Below, in pieces: positions 55,069 to 64,000 of a stretch of DNA of 64,000 nt. This DNA comes from Bacteroidota bacterium (GTDB taxonomy: Bacteria > Bacteroidota > Ignavibacteria > UBA10030 > UBA8401): the NCBI GenBank assembly GCA_035506275.1, contig DATJPT010000009.1:186001-250000 (forward strand), in the 5' to 3' direction. Within the stretch, counting starts at the first letter, position 1. Each line of letters opens with the position of its first letter. The notes beneath the pieces were generated by a model. The model was not told the origin of the DNA. It worked only from the letters and a program-made list of their open reading frames with translations, and searched no databases. The translations under genes and the position numbers were made by a program.

Positions 55069-55503
55069 TTATTGTATTGCCGGGTCCTTCTCAGACACGA
55101 TTCTCTCGTTTCCCCCATCGACGGGGAGGCGAGGTTGATGATCCTTGACGGAAAGCCATGTGTTGTACTGCATGTCTCCTTTAGCACCGTTATGTTCTTT
55201 GCACATCGGAAAGAGGTTTTCGACGGAAGTATGCCCGTTATTCGACCAGGGAATCCGATGGTCGAGGGTTTCGTACGGTTTCTTGCATCCTGGCACAGTG
55301 CATATATTTCCTTTCAGGAGAACAACCGCTCTTTCCATCTCCTCCGGCCATTCGTGGGAGTCAACAAATCCGTCATGTTGTTGCTCCGGCGATGGCAATC
55401 GAAAGCTCTGTTTCGCGTTCGGACAGATAAGAGTCTTATCTCTGTCTCCCCAGTCGTTGGCGTGCCGTTTGCTGCATTGTGGGCACCGATAATTCCATTT
55501 CAC
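55069..55503 (-). CDS. HNH endonuclease-like protein
   Basis: The 144-residue protein has an HNH beta-beta-alpha metal site: CTVPGCKKPYETLDHRIP, then NNGHTSVENLFPMC and KEHNGAKGD. Zinc-type CxxC pairs flank the motif, and the N-terminal CPQC adds another. No methyltransferase or restriction partner is adjacent, so a restriction system is not supported. It may be a stand-alone nuclease. A promoter at 55620-55648 drives it, probably with the next two genes. Confidence 0.83.
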   Translation of the reverse strand: MKWNYRCPQCSKRHANDWGDRDKTLICPNAKQSFRLPSPEQQHDGFVDSHEWPEEMERAVVLLKGNICTVPGCKKPYETLDHRIPWSNNGHTSVENLFPMCKEHNGAKGDMQYNTWLSVKDHQPRLPVDGGNERIVSEKDPAIQ

Positions 55504-55619
55504 ATGAGTGTCCCCGATGGAGGTTGGATGCGAGAAGAATCAATTGACCAGAGCCGGATGGCTCCGTCGATCATTGCGGAGGCTTTGTCTTTTCCGCGCC
55601 GCTTCCCTCACTCGACGCC

Positions 55620-55648
55620 AATATATCATATTTTATGAACGCCGTCAA
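55620..55648 (-). promoter_or_regulatory. Promoter of the HNH-membrane protein-lipoprotein run
   Basis: On the minus strand TTGACG (55648-55643), 17 bases and TATATT (55625-55620), giving a leader of about 110 bases. The rest of the 334-base gap 55504-55837 holds the cydAB terminator and no gene. Confidence 0.7.
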
Positions 55649-55777
55649 GTGGCATTCCTGCCATACGATGGTTGAACGCCCGATGGACATTGTTTGCTTG
55701 AGTAGAAACCGCGACAGAGAACGATTTCACTCCGACGGTTTTCGGGAAGTATGAGGCTTCTTCGTGATAGACTTAAA

Positions 55778-55816
55778 CGCCGTCCGCGTTCGGGTTTTTC
55801 CCCGGTGCGGACGGCG
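55778..55816 (-). terminator. Terminator-like hairpin after cydB
   Basis: CGCCGTCCGC (55778-55787) and GCGGACGGCG (55807-55816) are perfect 10-bp arms with a 19-base loop. On the minus strand it is followed by TTTAAG, a short T tail, and lies 22 bases beyond the cydB stop. Confidence 0.6.
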
Positions 55817-55837
55817 CTCAGCCCTCTGACGGACTCT

Positions 55838-56854
55838 CTAATAGCTCTCTTTTGACAACAAGACCTTCCCCTTGAACACGCGGTAGACGAAGATCGTATA
55901 CCCAATAACGACCGGCATGCCTATCAATGCGATAACCAGCATCGTGCCGAGTGTCCCTTGTGTCGAAGATGCATTATAGATCGTGAGACTGTTTGCAAGA
56001 TCGATGTTCGAGGGGACGAGCCTCGGGAATAGACTCACAGCAGCAAGCCCGATCATCGCGGCAATGAGCGTGGAAGACGCAATGAACGTTTTGAAATACT
56101 GCCCCCCCTTTGCTGCGATCGGGATGTAGATGACCGACCCGAACAGCAGGAGAATGAGAAGCCAGAAAAGCGGATTGCTTAACACTCCCTGAAAGAGGAA
56201 ACCCGCTTCAAAAAACGTCGCCAGCGTTGCAACGGCGTAGAGGGCAACAAACGTGATCCAAGAAGGAGTAATCCATTTTACAATCCAGCCACGATGATCA
56301 TCCGTTGTTTTCATGGCCAGATAGATTGCCCCGTGCATCACGAAAAGTGCTAGCGAGAGGAGGCCAACCGCCACGGAATAAGGATTCAACAGGCCGAGGA
56401 AACTTCCAACGAAAGTGCCGGTTGCATCGATCGGAACGCCCCGAAGGATGTTGCCGAACGCTACGCCCAGCAGAACCGCGGGGAGAAGGCTTCCGAGGCC
56501 GAATGCCCAATCGCATGCCGCCCGCCAGCCCGGCGAATCGACCTTGCTGCGGAATTCAAACGACACGGCCCGCAGAATTAAGGCAAGCAATAAGAGCATT
56601 AAGGCGAGATAAAACGCGCTGAAAACGGTGGCATAGACGATCGGGAATGCGGCGAAGAGTGCGCCGCCCCCCGTCAGGAGCCACACCTCGTTGCCATCCC
56701 ATACCGGCCCGATCGCGTTGATGTTGATTCGTCGACGTTCTTCCCCTTTCGTGAATAGATGTACGACGCCAACACCGAAATCAAAACCATCCAAAATTGC
56801 ATAACCGATCAACAAAACCCCCACGAGTAAAAACCAAACGGTGTTCAGGTCCAT
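55838..56854 (-). CDS. cydB: Cytochrome bd oxidase subunit II
   Basis: CydB is the second membrane subunit of the bd quinol oxidase. The 338 residues form about eight helices and begin with MDLNTVWFLLVGVLLIGYAILDGFDFGVG, the family hallmark. WDGNEVWLLTGGGALFAAFP comes next. Its ATG overlaps the cydA stop by one base, so translation is coupled. It is followed by a hairpin terminator. A small cydX-type ORF is not evident. Confidence 0.96.
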   Translation of the reverse strand: MDLNTVWFLLVGVLLIGYAILDGFDFGVGVVHLFTKGEERRRININAIGPVWDGNEVWLLTGGGALFAAFPIVYATVFSAFYLALMLLLLALILRAVSFEFRSKVDSPGWRAACDWAFGLGSLLPAVLLGVAFGNILRGVPIDATGTFVGSFLGLLNPYSVAVGLLSLALFVMHGAIYLAMKTTDDHRGWIVKWITPSWITFVALYAVATLATFFEAGFLFQGVLSNPLFWLLILLLFGSVIYIPIAAKGGQYFKTFIASSTLIAAMIGLAAVSLFPRLVPSNIDLANSLTIYNASSTQGTLGTMLVIALIGMPVVIGYTIFVYRVFKGKVLLSKESY

Positions 56855-58209
56855 TAGCGTACCACCTCCTTTGCTGGCTGAGAGAACGAAATACCATTTG
56901 CAGCTTCAGGTCCATGCTTCATTTCCTGAATAAACAGATAGATGTACAAAGAACCGAGCAGGAGATAGATAAGGCCGAATAAAATCACGGAGAAGAGAAT
57001 TTCTCCTGCGCTGACGGTCTTGGAAATGGCGTCGCCGGTTTTCATGATATGGTACACGATCCATGGCTGCCGGCCAACTTCGGCAGTGATCCATCCGAGT
57101 TGGCAAGCGATGACGGGAAAAGGCATCGACCACACGAAAAATTTTAAGAGTCGGCGGCTTTCCCACAGCTTCTTTCTGCGCAGCTGCACAAACCCGAAAG
57201 ACATCATCGCAATGAAGTAGAGCCCGAGCAGCACCATGTTGTGGTATGAAACGAACGTCGGCCAGAGCGGCGGGATTTGGTCCTGTGAAAATTCATTGAT
57301 GCCTTTGACCGGCGCCTGGAGATCGCCGAATGCCAGCCAGCTCAGCAGTCCGGGGATCTCGATAGGAGCCCGAAGTGTGGGAGGGGGAACGGTCGGATAG
57401 GCAAAGAAGACGAGCGGCGCCCCCTTCTCGGTAGCGTAAAGACCTTGAATTGCCGCAAATTTTTCCGGCTGAGTCCGGGCAACCTGCTGACCGTGAATAT
57501 GCCCGAAGGGGAAAACTTCCATGACAGAAACAAGAAGGCCGAATGTGATCGCAATGGTGAGAGAGCGCTTTGCGGTCTCAGTTTCTTTGTTTCTCAGGAT
57601 CAAGTAAGCCGAGATACCGGCCATAATGAACGCGCCGGCGATCAGGGCGGCATCGACGGTATGAAAAAATCTCGGAAGTGTCGAGGGGTTGAATACGGCC
57701 TCCCAGAAATCGGTAAGCTCAGCCCGGCCGTTCTGGATGCGGAATCCTGCGGGCGTTTGCATCCACGAACTTGCTACCAGTATCCAAAACGCCGATATGG
57801 TGGAGCCGAGTGCGACCATCAGGATCGAGAACCAATGGACTCCTTTGGAGACTTTATTCCGGCCGAACAGGTAGAGGCCCAGGAACGTCGACTCGAGAAA
57901 GAAGGCAAAGACCCCTTCCGCGGCCAGTGGAGCCCCGAAGATGTCTCCGACAAATTTCGAATACTCGGCCCAATTCGTGCCGAACTGGAATTCCATGACG
58001 ATGCCGGTGGCGACGCCGACGGCAAAAGTCAGCGCAAGAATTTTTGCGAAAAATTTTCCGGCACGGACGTACGTTTGATCATTCTTCTTCCACCCAAGCC
58101 CCTCGACGATCACAAGCAGCCAGGCGAGCCCGATCGTGACCGGCGGAAAAATGAAATGAAACCCTACTGTGAGGGCAAACTGAAGACGCGATAATAATAC
58201 AGGATCCAT
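56854..58209 (-). CDS. cydA: Cytochrome bd oxidase subunit I
   Basis: CydA carries hemes b558, b595 and d and oxidises quinol while reducing oxygen to water. The 451 residues include the heme histidine in LTVGFHFIFPP, FFLESTFLGLYLFG, FFHTVDAALIAG and GWITAEVGRQPW. The chain is shorter than E. coli CydA (about 520), consistent with the short Q-loop or CIO-like form. A perfect AAAGGAGG precedes the ATG. A high-affinity oxidase suggests life at low oxygen. Confidence 0.97.
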   Translation of the reverse strand: MDPVLLSRLQFALTVGFHFIFPPVTIGLAWLLVIVEGLGWKKNDQTYVRAGKFFAKILALTFAVGVATGIVMEFQFGTNWAEYSKFVGDIFGAPLAAEGVFAFFLESTFLGLYLFGRNKVSKGVHWFSILMVALGSTISAFWILVASSWMQTPAGFRIQNGRAELTDFWEAVFNPSTLPRFFHTVDAALIAGAFIMAGISAYLILRNKETETAKRSLTIAITFGLLVSVMEVFPFGHIHGQQVARTQPEKFAAIQGLYATEKGAPLVFFAYPTVPPPTLRAPIEIPGLLSWLAFGDLQAPVKGINEFSQDQIPPLWPTFVSYHNMVLLGLYFIAMMSFGFVQLRRKKLWESRRLLKFFVWSMPFPVIACQLGWITAEVGRQPWIVYHIMKTGDAISKTVSAGEILFSVILFGLIYLLLGSLYIYLFIQEMKHGPEAANGISFSQPAKEVVR

Positions 58210-58261
58210 GAAGAGTACCTCCTTTGATAGTGCTTAGATGCGGGTTGAAAACGGCAGTAAG

Positions 58262-58289
58262 ATCATACGGAAATGTCTACGCTTCACAA
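58262..58289 (-). promoter_or_regulatory. Promoter of cydAB
   Basis: On the minus strand TTGTGA (58289-58284), 16 bases and TATGAT (58267-58262) predict a start about 45 bases before the cydA ATG. Confidence 0.6.
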
Positions 58290-58293
58290 CACA

Positions 58294-61200
58294 TTATGAA
58301 GATCTTCGCGCGAGCATCGCTGATGCCTTGTGCAGCAGTGCGTTTGGCTTGTACGGCTTCTGAAGAAACCCTTCGGGTGCACTCCCCCCGAACGCCGACC
58401 TGATCTCTTCTTCTGTATAACCGGAGCACAGGAGCACTTTGACAGCCTTGTTTATTTTCACGAGCTCATTGAAGGCGGCTTTTCCATCCATCCCCGGCAT
58501 AGAATAATCCAAGACTACGAGCGAAACTTTGTCGGAATGTTCCCGGTAAAGAGCGATCCCGTCGGCCGGGTTCGATGCCTGCAGGACGGTAAAATTTGCA
58601 TCGGTCAAAACGTCTGCGAGCATCTCTAGTATTGCGGGCTCGTCGTCGATCAGGAGAATTGATTCTCCTCGCCCGTTGATCGGCGAGGCCTCATCGGTCT
58701 CTTGGGATGCTGTCGAACCGGACGAGTTCACGTAAGGAAAGATCACTTCAAATTCCGAACCTTTTCCTTTTTCGCTGCTGATCCGAATGCCTCCATGATG
58801 TCCTTTAATGATGCCGAGGACAGCGGCAAGCCCCAACCCTCGTCCCGTAAATTTCGTGGTGAAGAACGGGTCGAAGATCCGCGCCATGACCTGTGAACTG
58901 ATCCCGTGGCCGCTGTCGTTCACCTGGAATGAAACATACGCCCCGGGCGGCAAAGGATTGTTCGTGTATTTCCAGTATTCTGAATCGCGTTCGGTGATCT
59001 CGATCCGCCTTGTGCACACGGTGATGTGGCCCGCTTTCGTTCCCAGGGCCTCACCGGCGTTGATAATGAGGTTCATCACAACCTGTTGGATCTGTCCCAT
59101 GTCACCGCGCATGCAGAGCACCGACGTATCAAGATCGTAACGCAAGTGGCTCGATTTTGGAACTGAAACCTCGAGCAACTGGGCATTTTCTTCTACAAGC
59201 TTATTGAGGTCGAAATCTTCTGAAAGAAATTTCCCTTTGCCGGAATACGCAAGAAGCTGGCGTGTGAGGTCCGCCGCGCGTTCGGCTGCCTTCAGAGCTT
59301 TCGAGATATTTCCCTCGGCTGGACTCTCTTTCGGCAATCTCCCGAGAGCCAGCGACGATTGGCCGATGATCGCGTTCAGAAGATTGTTAAAATCATGGGC
59401 GATCCCGCCAGCAAGCGTTCCGATTCCTTCCAATTTCTGTGCGTGACGAAGCGCTTCCTCCGCGCGTTTTCGCTCCGTGATATCCTCTTTGACGGCGAGA
59501 TAATTGGTGATAGCATTGTTCTCATCCCTGACAGGAGAGATCGACGCTATTTCCCAGAAGAGTTCCCCATTTTTTTTCTTGTTGTGAAGCTCACCGCGCC
59601 ATTCTTTTCCCGAGCTGATGGTGTCCCATAGGTGTTTATACTCCTTATCGGGGGTCTCGCCCGACTTCAAAATGCTGGGCTTTTTCCCGAGGACCTCGTC
59701 GTTCGCATAACCCGTTACCTCGGTGAATTTTGGATTGACGTATTCGATGCACCCCTTGGTATCCGTGATAATAATGGAAACGGGGCTTTGTTCCACTGCA
59801 ACGGAAAGTTTGCGCAGCTGCTCTTCGGCTTTCTTGCGCTCGGTGATGTCGTGGATGATTGAAAACAGTCTTTGTTTCCCCCCGATGCTGATAGGAGATG
59901 AATGGACTTCGACAAACCGGTTTTCGCCGTTGGCGAGCTTGTGCAAAAAAAAGAAAGTGTTTTTTTGACTGGATGACGCGCGCAGCATTTCACCGCTGAC
60001 TTTTTCGACCGGCATCATGTTGATGTCGTGAATCGTCATTGTGCGGAGCTGAGCGCCGGCATAACCGTAGAATCTTTCGGCTGCAGGGTTCGCGTCGAGG
60101 ATTCGCGCAGAATCTGGCTCAATGATCAGCATAGCCGCATCGTGCATTTCAAACATCGTATGAAACCGTTCTTCGCTTTCGCGCAATTCTTCTTCAGCGC
60201 GTTTACGGTCAGTGATGTCCTGGACGATGCCCTGGACATATCTCTTGTTCCCAATTTCCAGGGGCGCCCCGCTGATCAGGGCGATAAACGTGGTACCATC
60301 CTTTCGCTTTAGCTCAACTTCTCTGGACCCTATTTTATTCTCGGCCGCAACGCTCTTAAAGAGCTTCAACGAGGATTGCGGCAGAAGCAGGTCGCTGACA
60401 TGCATCGTCAACAGTTCGCTCTCGGAGTATTGGGTCATCATACAATAGGCGGGATTCACCATGATATAGCGGCCGTCGAGGTCGGCGATGGTGATCCCTT
60501 CGCTGCTTTGTTCGATCATTGCGCGGTAGCGGGCCTGGCTTTCACGGAGCGCAGCCTCCGCTTGCTTTCTCTCCGAAATATCGCGAACGACGATCTGCAC
60601 CCCTGCTTTCGAGCCGAACGAGACCGGCAGTGCTTTCACCTCGACGTCGACAACGGTTCCATCCAGGCGGATGAATTTCTCCTCAAGAAGCGGCAGCGGT
60701 TTGCCGTTGGTCAGAACTTCAGCCATTCTCGTGGCGATCAATGCCCGATAATCGGGATGGACAAGATCAATGACCGATTTCCCGATGAGTTCCTGCGTGC
60801 TCGATGCTCTCATCAAACCAGCGCTCGCGCTGTTCGCAAAAACGATTTTCCCGTCCACGTAGATCGCGATAGCATCGGCGAACTCCTCGACCAGCGAGCG
60901 GTACTTTGTCTCGCTTTCCTGGAGGGCTTGTTCTGCAACTTTACGCTCGGTGATGTCCTGGATCAATCCATCGTATGAAGAAAGTTCCCCCCGAGCGCCG
61001 CGGTGGGGGACGAAAGTATTCCTCACCCATCGCACCCCCCCATTTTTATGGGTGATTCGATGTTCGATTGGGGAGGTCTCCTCTCCGCGAAGAATACGCC
61101 CGGATTGTTCTTCGACCATTGCCCGGTCTTCGGGCGCTATCATCTCGAACCAGAGATACGGCTTCGCCGCGAATTCTGAGCTTTCGTAGCCGGTCACCGT

Positions 61201-62637
61201 AGCGCAGCCGGGGCCATGCACCGTTTCGACAGGGCGGCCGTCAACAACATGAACGGTATAAATATAGTCGGTGACAGCGTTGCTGATGCGCTGATACCGT
61301 TCTTCGCTTTCAAGAAGAGCGTCTTCCGTCTGTTTCCGCTCAGAGATATCGCGGCCCGTTGTGTGCATGTAGGACGACCCAACGACGGTGATCGGCCTGT
61401 TGCTGAATTCCACATCGATTTTTGTGCCGTCGCGTCTCAGAATCTTTGCTTCTGAGACGATCTCCTCTCCGTCGAAAATTCTCTGATGATATTTCTCGTA
61501 TGCCGCTAAATCGGGTTGATCGTGCAGGTCGGGGATCCTCATCGTGAGGAGCTGTTCCCGGGGGTACCCGGTGAGCGCACAAGCGGCGTCGTTGACCGCA
61601 ACAAATCGAGACGTGCGGTCTGTAATAAAAACAGAATCGCGCGAACCTTGAAATATTGCCTCCTGCCATTCGAGGGCTTGCTTCAGTTCCTGCTCGGAGG
61701 TTTTCGTTTGAGTGATATTCCGGACATGAGTGATAAAGTAGAGCGGTTTTCGTTGATGGTCACGGAGCAACGCGCTCGAAACATTCGCCCACAAGAGCCC
61801 CCCGTTCTTGCAAACGAATCTTTTTTCCAGGTTGATTTTTTCCTCACGGCCGTTCGGAGCGCCTTCAATAAAAGCGCGCGTCTTTTCGAGGTCATCGCGG
61901 TACGTGATGTCCATAACGCTTAATTGCCCCAGTTCTTGCCGGTCGTAACCCAGCAAACGGCACATTTCGTCGTTGATCATCAGAAAGTGTCCATCAAGTC
62001 CTGTCAGGCAGATTCCGACATTCGCGTTCTCCATTGCTTCGCGGAAACGCTCTTCACTTCCTTCCAAGACGCCTGGGATGAGTTCAAACGGGACAACGAA
62101 TGATGCGGAGATGAGGGTGATGCTGAAGATCATCAACAACCATGCTGACAACGAATGCACGTACTCATCAGGAGAAAGGCGGTAATCGAACTTTCCCGAA
62201 ACGAACAGAGCGCCAATGACACATAAGAAGACAAACGTGAGAACGATGCTTGCATAAGCAGATCTCCGGTGGCCAAGGAGCATAAGGTAGAGGGAAATGA
62301 TCGGCCCCAGGACAAAGGTGGCTGAGAGCAGTCCCATACTGGCTGCGCCGCAAATCACGTACAATGAGAAAATCCCGACCATCACCAGCGCTGCGTGATC
62401 GGCGCGGAGGCGGTTTCGAGCAAAAAGCAATCCTCCTGCAGCACACACCATCACCAGTTGCACGATCATTAAGGGGGGGAATCCCATCATCGGGATTCTT
62501 GAGAACGAAATGACGGTGGTGATGAAGAGTGCCGTGAAAAAAAGAGGAATAAGCCGCCTTGTGATGTTGATGCGCAACGATTCGACGGAAATGTAGAAAC
62601 GCTCTTCGCTACTGTTCAAAGGATCCTTCTCTAACAA
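58294..62637 (-). CDS. Seven-PAS hybrid sensor histidine kinase with multi-helix membrane domain
   Basis: The 1447-residue protein starts with about six membrane helices (25-185), like a MASE-type sensor. Seven PAS/PAC units follow, and units 3-6 open with an ESEERY-like linker. Next come HisKA (GGIAHDFNN), HATPase (NDSGHGI, GRGLGLAAVLG) and a C-terminal receiver (IDDEPAILEM, LVVLDYSMPGMDG). The kinase core resembles that of the kinase at 45897, suggesting relatedness. It is not part of the signalling operon; cydAB lies downstream with its own promoter. Its signal is unknown. Confidence 0.92.
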   Translation of the reverse strand: MLEKDPLNSSEERFYISVESLRINITRRLIPLFFTALFITTVISFSRIPMMGFPPLMIVQLVMVCAAGGLLFARNRLRADHAALVMVGIFSLYVICGAASMGLLSATFVLGPIISLYLMLLGHRRSAYASIVLTFVFLCVIGALFVSGKFDYRLSPDEYVHSLSAWLLMIFSITLISASFVVPFELIPGVLEGSEERFREAMENANVGICLTGLDGHFLMINDEMCRLLGYDRQELGQLSVMDITYRDDLEKTRAFIEGAPNGREEKINLEKRFVCKNGGLLWANVSSALLRDHQRKPLYFITHVRNITQTKTSEQELKQALEWQEAIFQGSRDSVFITDRTSRFVAVNDAACALTGYPREQLLTMRIPDLHDQPDLAAYEKYHQRIFDGEEIVSEAKILRRDGTKIDVEFSNRPITVVGSSYMHTTGRDISERKQTEDALLESEERYQRISNAVTDYIYTVHVVDGRPVETVHGPGCATVTGYESSEFAAKPYLWFEMIAPEDRAMVEEQSGRILRGEETSPIEHRITHKNGGVRWVRNTFVPHRGARGELSSYDGLIQDITERKVAEQALQESETKYRSLVEEFADAIAIYVDGKIVFANSASAGLMRASSTQELIGKSVIDLVHPDYRALIATRMAEVLTNGKPLPLLEEKFIRLDGTVVDVEVKALPVSFGSKAGVQIVVRDISERKQAEAALRESQARYRAMIEQSSEGITIADLDGRYIMVNPAYCMMTQYSESELLTMHVSDLLLPQSSLKLFKSVAAENKIGSREVELKRKDGTTFIALISGAPLEIGNKRYVQGIVQDITDRKRAEEELRESEERFHTMFEMHDAAMLIIEPDSARILDANPAAERFYGYAGAQLRTMTIHDINMMPVEKVSGEMLRASSSQKNTFFFLHKLANGENRFVEVHSSPISIGGKQRLFSIIHDITERKKAEEQLRKLSVAVEQSPVSIIITDTKGCIEYVNPKFTEVTGYANDEVLGKKPSILKSGETPDKEYKHLWDTISSGKEWRGELHNKKKNGELFWEIASISPVRDENNAITNYLAVKEDITERKRAEEALRHAQKLEGIGTLAGGIAHDFNNLLNAIIGQSSLALGRLPKESPAEGNISKALKAAERAADLTRQLLAYSGKGKFLSEDFDLNKLVEENAQLLEVSVPKSSHLRYDLDTSVLCMRGDMGQIQQVVMNLIINAGEALGTKAGHITVCTRRIEITERDSEYWKYTNNPLPPGAYVSFQVNDSGHGISSQVMARIFDPFFTTKFTGRGLGLAAVLGIIKGHHGGIRISSEKGKGSEFEVIFPYVNSSGSTASQETDEASPINGRGESILLIDDEPAILEMLADVLTDANFTVLQASNPADGIALYREHSDKVSLVVLDYSMPGMDGKAAFNELVKINKAVKVLLCSGYTEEEIRSAFGGSAPEGFLQKPYKPNALLHKASAMLARRSS

Positions 62638-63649
62638 AGTTCATCGATCCGCCCCGCCGGCCGGCGTCAGCTCCCTGATCCATCCTTAAATCTTAATCGC
62701 CGAAAGAGGAAAACCCTATGTAGTCTATCGGCATTTTCCCCATAAATTTTCGGCCGGAATCTTAAAAACGATATATCATTAAGTCCACAAGAATTATGCC
62801 TTTAAATCATACCGCATAATTAGGATTCTCAAACTAACTTATCAGAAATAGGAAGAATTGTGGCCGAATTCGCCAGGGTGAAAAATGAAGGAATGGAAAG
62901 GGGACCAATGATGAGACTGCTGCGACCAGCAACAGGCAATGTAAGACGATTTATCCACAGGTTTGCATAGCACCGTAAAACCCAAACGTCTTCAAAATTC
63001 TCCCCAGGCCGGCATTATTCATCGCCAACAATTCTCGTCGTCGGAAGCGGCCGCTTGCAGGGTTCTCCGCGAGTCGTCCTGCGGTGGGGCCGACCGCAGT
63101 TATGTATAATCTTGAGTCAGGGGGAGAGGGCTGTCATTTGATCGCGCGACCACCACAGTCGCATCCTTCTGTTGCGCCGTATCAGCAAAAAACTTTCGCC
63201 GTACTGTCTGCTGTTGATGGGATCGGGGCCGAATGGCATCCAAAAAGCGCGTCGTGAGATATGATGATCTTTGATAGCGGCCATCTCTCTGTCGAAGCCG
63301 GAGACATCTTCTTCTCTCAAACCATCCTCGAATTTTGTGATACTCGATGTTAAAAGCATGCCCGCTCGTTCTTCCGAAGTGCTCTTTTGCACTTCAAACG
63401 GAGTCGTACAGCAGGCAGCGAAGCAGTCTTTCTGGAAGACATTTCCATCGGGGGCGGCTTGGTGAGGAAAAGTTTTTAACGTTGGTTGGGCAGGAGGAAT
63501 ACCGCGGCTCTCCGAGCAATTGCTTTCATCATCTCGAACCAGGTTCAGCGCAAAGCCAAAGTATTTGCACCATGAACGGTCGGGGAGAACATTCATGCGG
63601 AGTGGAGTCAAATCATGCGCAGAACGCCGGAATTATTTTTTTCATGAGG
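62638..63649. other. 1-kb region without a convincing gene
   Basis: The first 230 bases are AT-rich and probably hold the promoter of the seven-PAS kinase gene. There is one perfect DnaA-box-like TTATCCACA (62951-62959) and a CTGCGGT/ACCGCAG hairpin (near 63079-63099) followed by TATAAT (63105-63110). A 164-codon minus-strand frame (63117-63611) is open, but its protein shows no recognisable domain. I found no rnpB, tmRNA, SRP or 6S RNA signature. The region may be decayed coding sequence. Confidence 0.4.
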
Positions 63650-63678
63650 TTGACAAGGTGAGCATTAACCAGTAAATT
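63650..63678 (+). promoter_or_regulatory. Promoter of tRNA-Arg
   Basis: A consensus TTGACA (63650-63655), 17 bases and TAAATT (63673-63678) place the start near 63686, about 27 bases before the tRNA. Confidence 0.75.
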
Positions 63679-63712
63679 ACATCAACGCTTCTGCTGTCGT
63701 CATTCAATCCCA

Positions 63713-63785
63713 GCCCTTGTAGTTCAACAGGATAGAACGGGAGTTTCCTAAACTTCTAATCGCAGTTCGAGTCTGCGCGAGGGCA
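63713..63785 (+). tRNA. tRNA-Arg (anticodon CCU)
   Basis: The 73 bases fold fully. The acceptor stem is GCCCTTG with CGAGGGC (one G-U). The D stem is GTTC with GAAC, the anticodon stem GGAGT with ACTTC around loop TTCCTAA, and the T stem CGCAG with CTGCG around TTCGAGT. The anticodon CCT reads AGG, arginine. The 3' CCA is not encoded and must be added enzymatically. Confidence 0.93.
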
Positions 63786-63805
63786 CGATGGTCGCGAACC
63801 ATCGT
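63785..63805 (+). terminator. Perfect hairpin directly after tRNA-Arg
   Basis: ACGATGGT (63785-63792) and ACCATCGT (63798-63805) are perfect complements around a 5-base loop, starting at the tRNA discriminator base. A C run, not a T run, follows, so it may be a 3'-processing or weak termination structure. Confidence 0.4.
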
Positions 63806-63850
63806 CCCCCGTCAGCGTTGAATCCAGCCTCAAAAATTCTTCTGAGAAGT

Positions 63851-64000
63851 CTATTTCTTTACAGGTCCCAGAGGAAGGAGAACCTTCCCATAAACTTCAT
63901 TTAAGACCTGTGCCACTCCGGCATATGCTGCCGACAGTCCGCAAAAGATCCCTTCGAAACCGGTGAATTGTTTCAGGGATGCGCTGTCGGTGGCGTCGCC
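63851..64000 (-). CDS. C-terminal end of a GPR1/FUN34/YaaH (SatP) acetate transporter (partial)
   Basis: The minus-strand frame is open from the right edge and ends with TAG at 63853-63851, giving 49 residues. The sequence TGFEGIFCGLSAAYAGVAQV followed by LNEVYGKVLLPLGPVKK matches the end of the acetate uptake transporter family: a last membrane helix followed by LNE-x-x-G-x-x-x-LPLGP. The rest of the gene lies beyond the window. Confidence 0.75.
   Translation of the reverse strand, partial: GDATDSASLKQFTGFEGIFCGLSAAYAGVAQVLNEVYGKVLLPLGPVKK

Noticed and set aside
57445..58194. 249-codon plus-strand ORF opposite cydA
   Set aside because: It lies fully antisense to a well-supported cydA and has a charged, domain-free sequence typical of a shadow frame.
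62951..62959. DnaA box TTATCCACA as part of a replication origin
   Set aside because: Only one box was seen, with no cluster, and dnaA, dnaN, gidA and rpmH are absent.
63117..63611. 164-codon minus-strand ORF
   Set aside because: Not annotated as a gene: no motif, no nearby ribosome site or promoter, and a composition I cannot distinguish from chance. A homology search could change this.

Overview
This is a chromosomal window of about 53% GC by impression, dense with housekeeping genes and with no sign of phage, insertion sequences or CRISPR. The gene set suggests a Gram-negative bacterium of the Bacteroidota/Chlorobiota (FCB) group, perhaps Ignavibacteria-like. The signs are a TonB-dependent receptor with an N-terminal carboxypeptidase-regulatory-like domain, a DUF2723 membrane glycosyltransferase, the cmk-ispH-rpsA order and very large multi-PAS hybrid kinases. 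Promoters readable by eye are of ordinary sigma-70 type (TTGnnn, 16-17 bp, often TAnATT) rather than the TAnnTTTG type of Bacteroidia proper. The lineage is an inference and was not tested by any search.

Layout. 1-7.3 kb: a pyrimidine operon, pyrR-pyrB-pyrC, behind a PyrR-type attenuator, followed by pgeF, glmS, a FabL-like enoyl-ACP reductase and arfB. 7.3-10.3 kb: a SAM-I riboswitch with a complete terminator/antiterminator switch, then metY and metX. 10.3-14.3 kb (minus): a five-gene run of small membrane protein, TonB-dependent receptor, SMR/EamA-like protein, TMEM175-like channel and GNAT. 14.5-23.2 kb: der, a CoA-disulfide-reductase-like flavoprotein, upp and a TPR protein, then rel, ruvX, mtgA and an AlbA_2 protein. 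23.2-30.4 kb: a SpoU methyltransferase (minus), cmk-ispH-rpsA, mtaB, a secreted protein and truA. 30.4-35.1 kb: trpD-corC-trpC-trpF-trpB behind a promoter overlapped by a perfect inverted repeat. 35.2-43.2 kb: a surface-polysaccharide patch (methyltransferase, two GT4 glycosyltransferases, a flippase) with nadD and a DUF2723 protein. 43.3-45.3 kb: TatA fused to zinc ribbons, a cNMP-binding/DUF1003 protein and a pilin-like protein. 45.5-53.6 kb (minus): a compact six-gene signalling operon (HDOD companion, HDOD, GAF hybrid kinase with Hpt, REC-Cys4, six-PAS hybrid kinase, REC). 54.0-58.3 kb (minus): lipoprotein, small membrane protein and HNH nuclease, then cydAB. 58.3-62.6 kb (minus): a seven-PAS hybrid kinase. 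62.6-64 kb: a 1 kb region with no convincing gene, tRNA-Arg(CCU) and the end of an acetate transporter gene.

The biosynthetic blocks are under RNA or operator control visible in the DNA: PyrR/UMP for pyrimidines, SAM for methionine and probably a repressor for tryptophan. The trp block lacks trpA, trpE and trpG here. The most unusual items are the TatA-zinc-ribbon fusion, the six-gene signalling operon with no DNA-binding output, the trpD operator with an apparently leaderless start, and the 18-codon reading frame that ends exactly at the der start codon.
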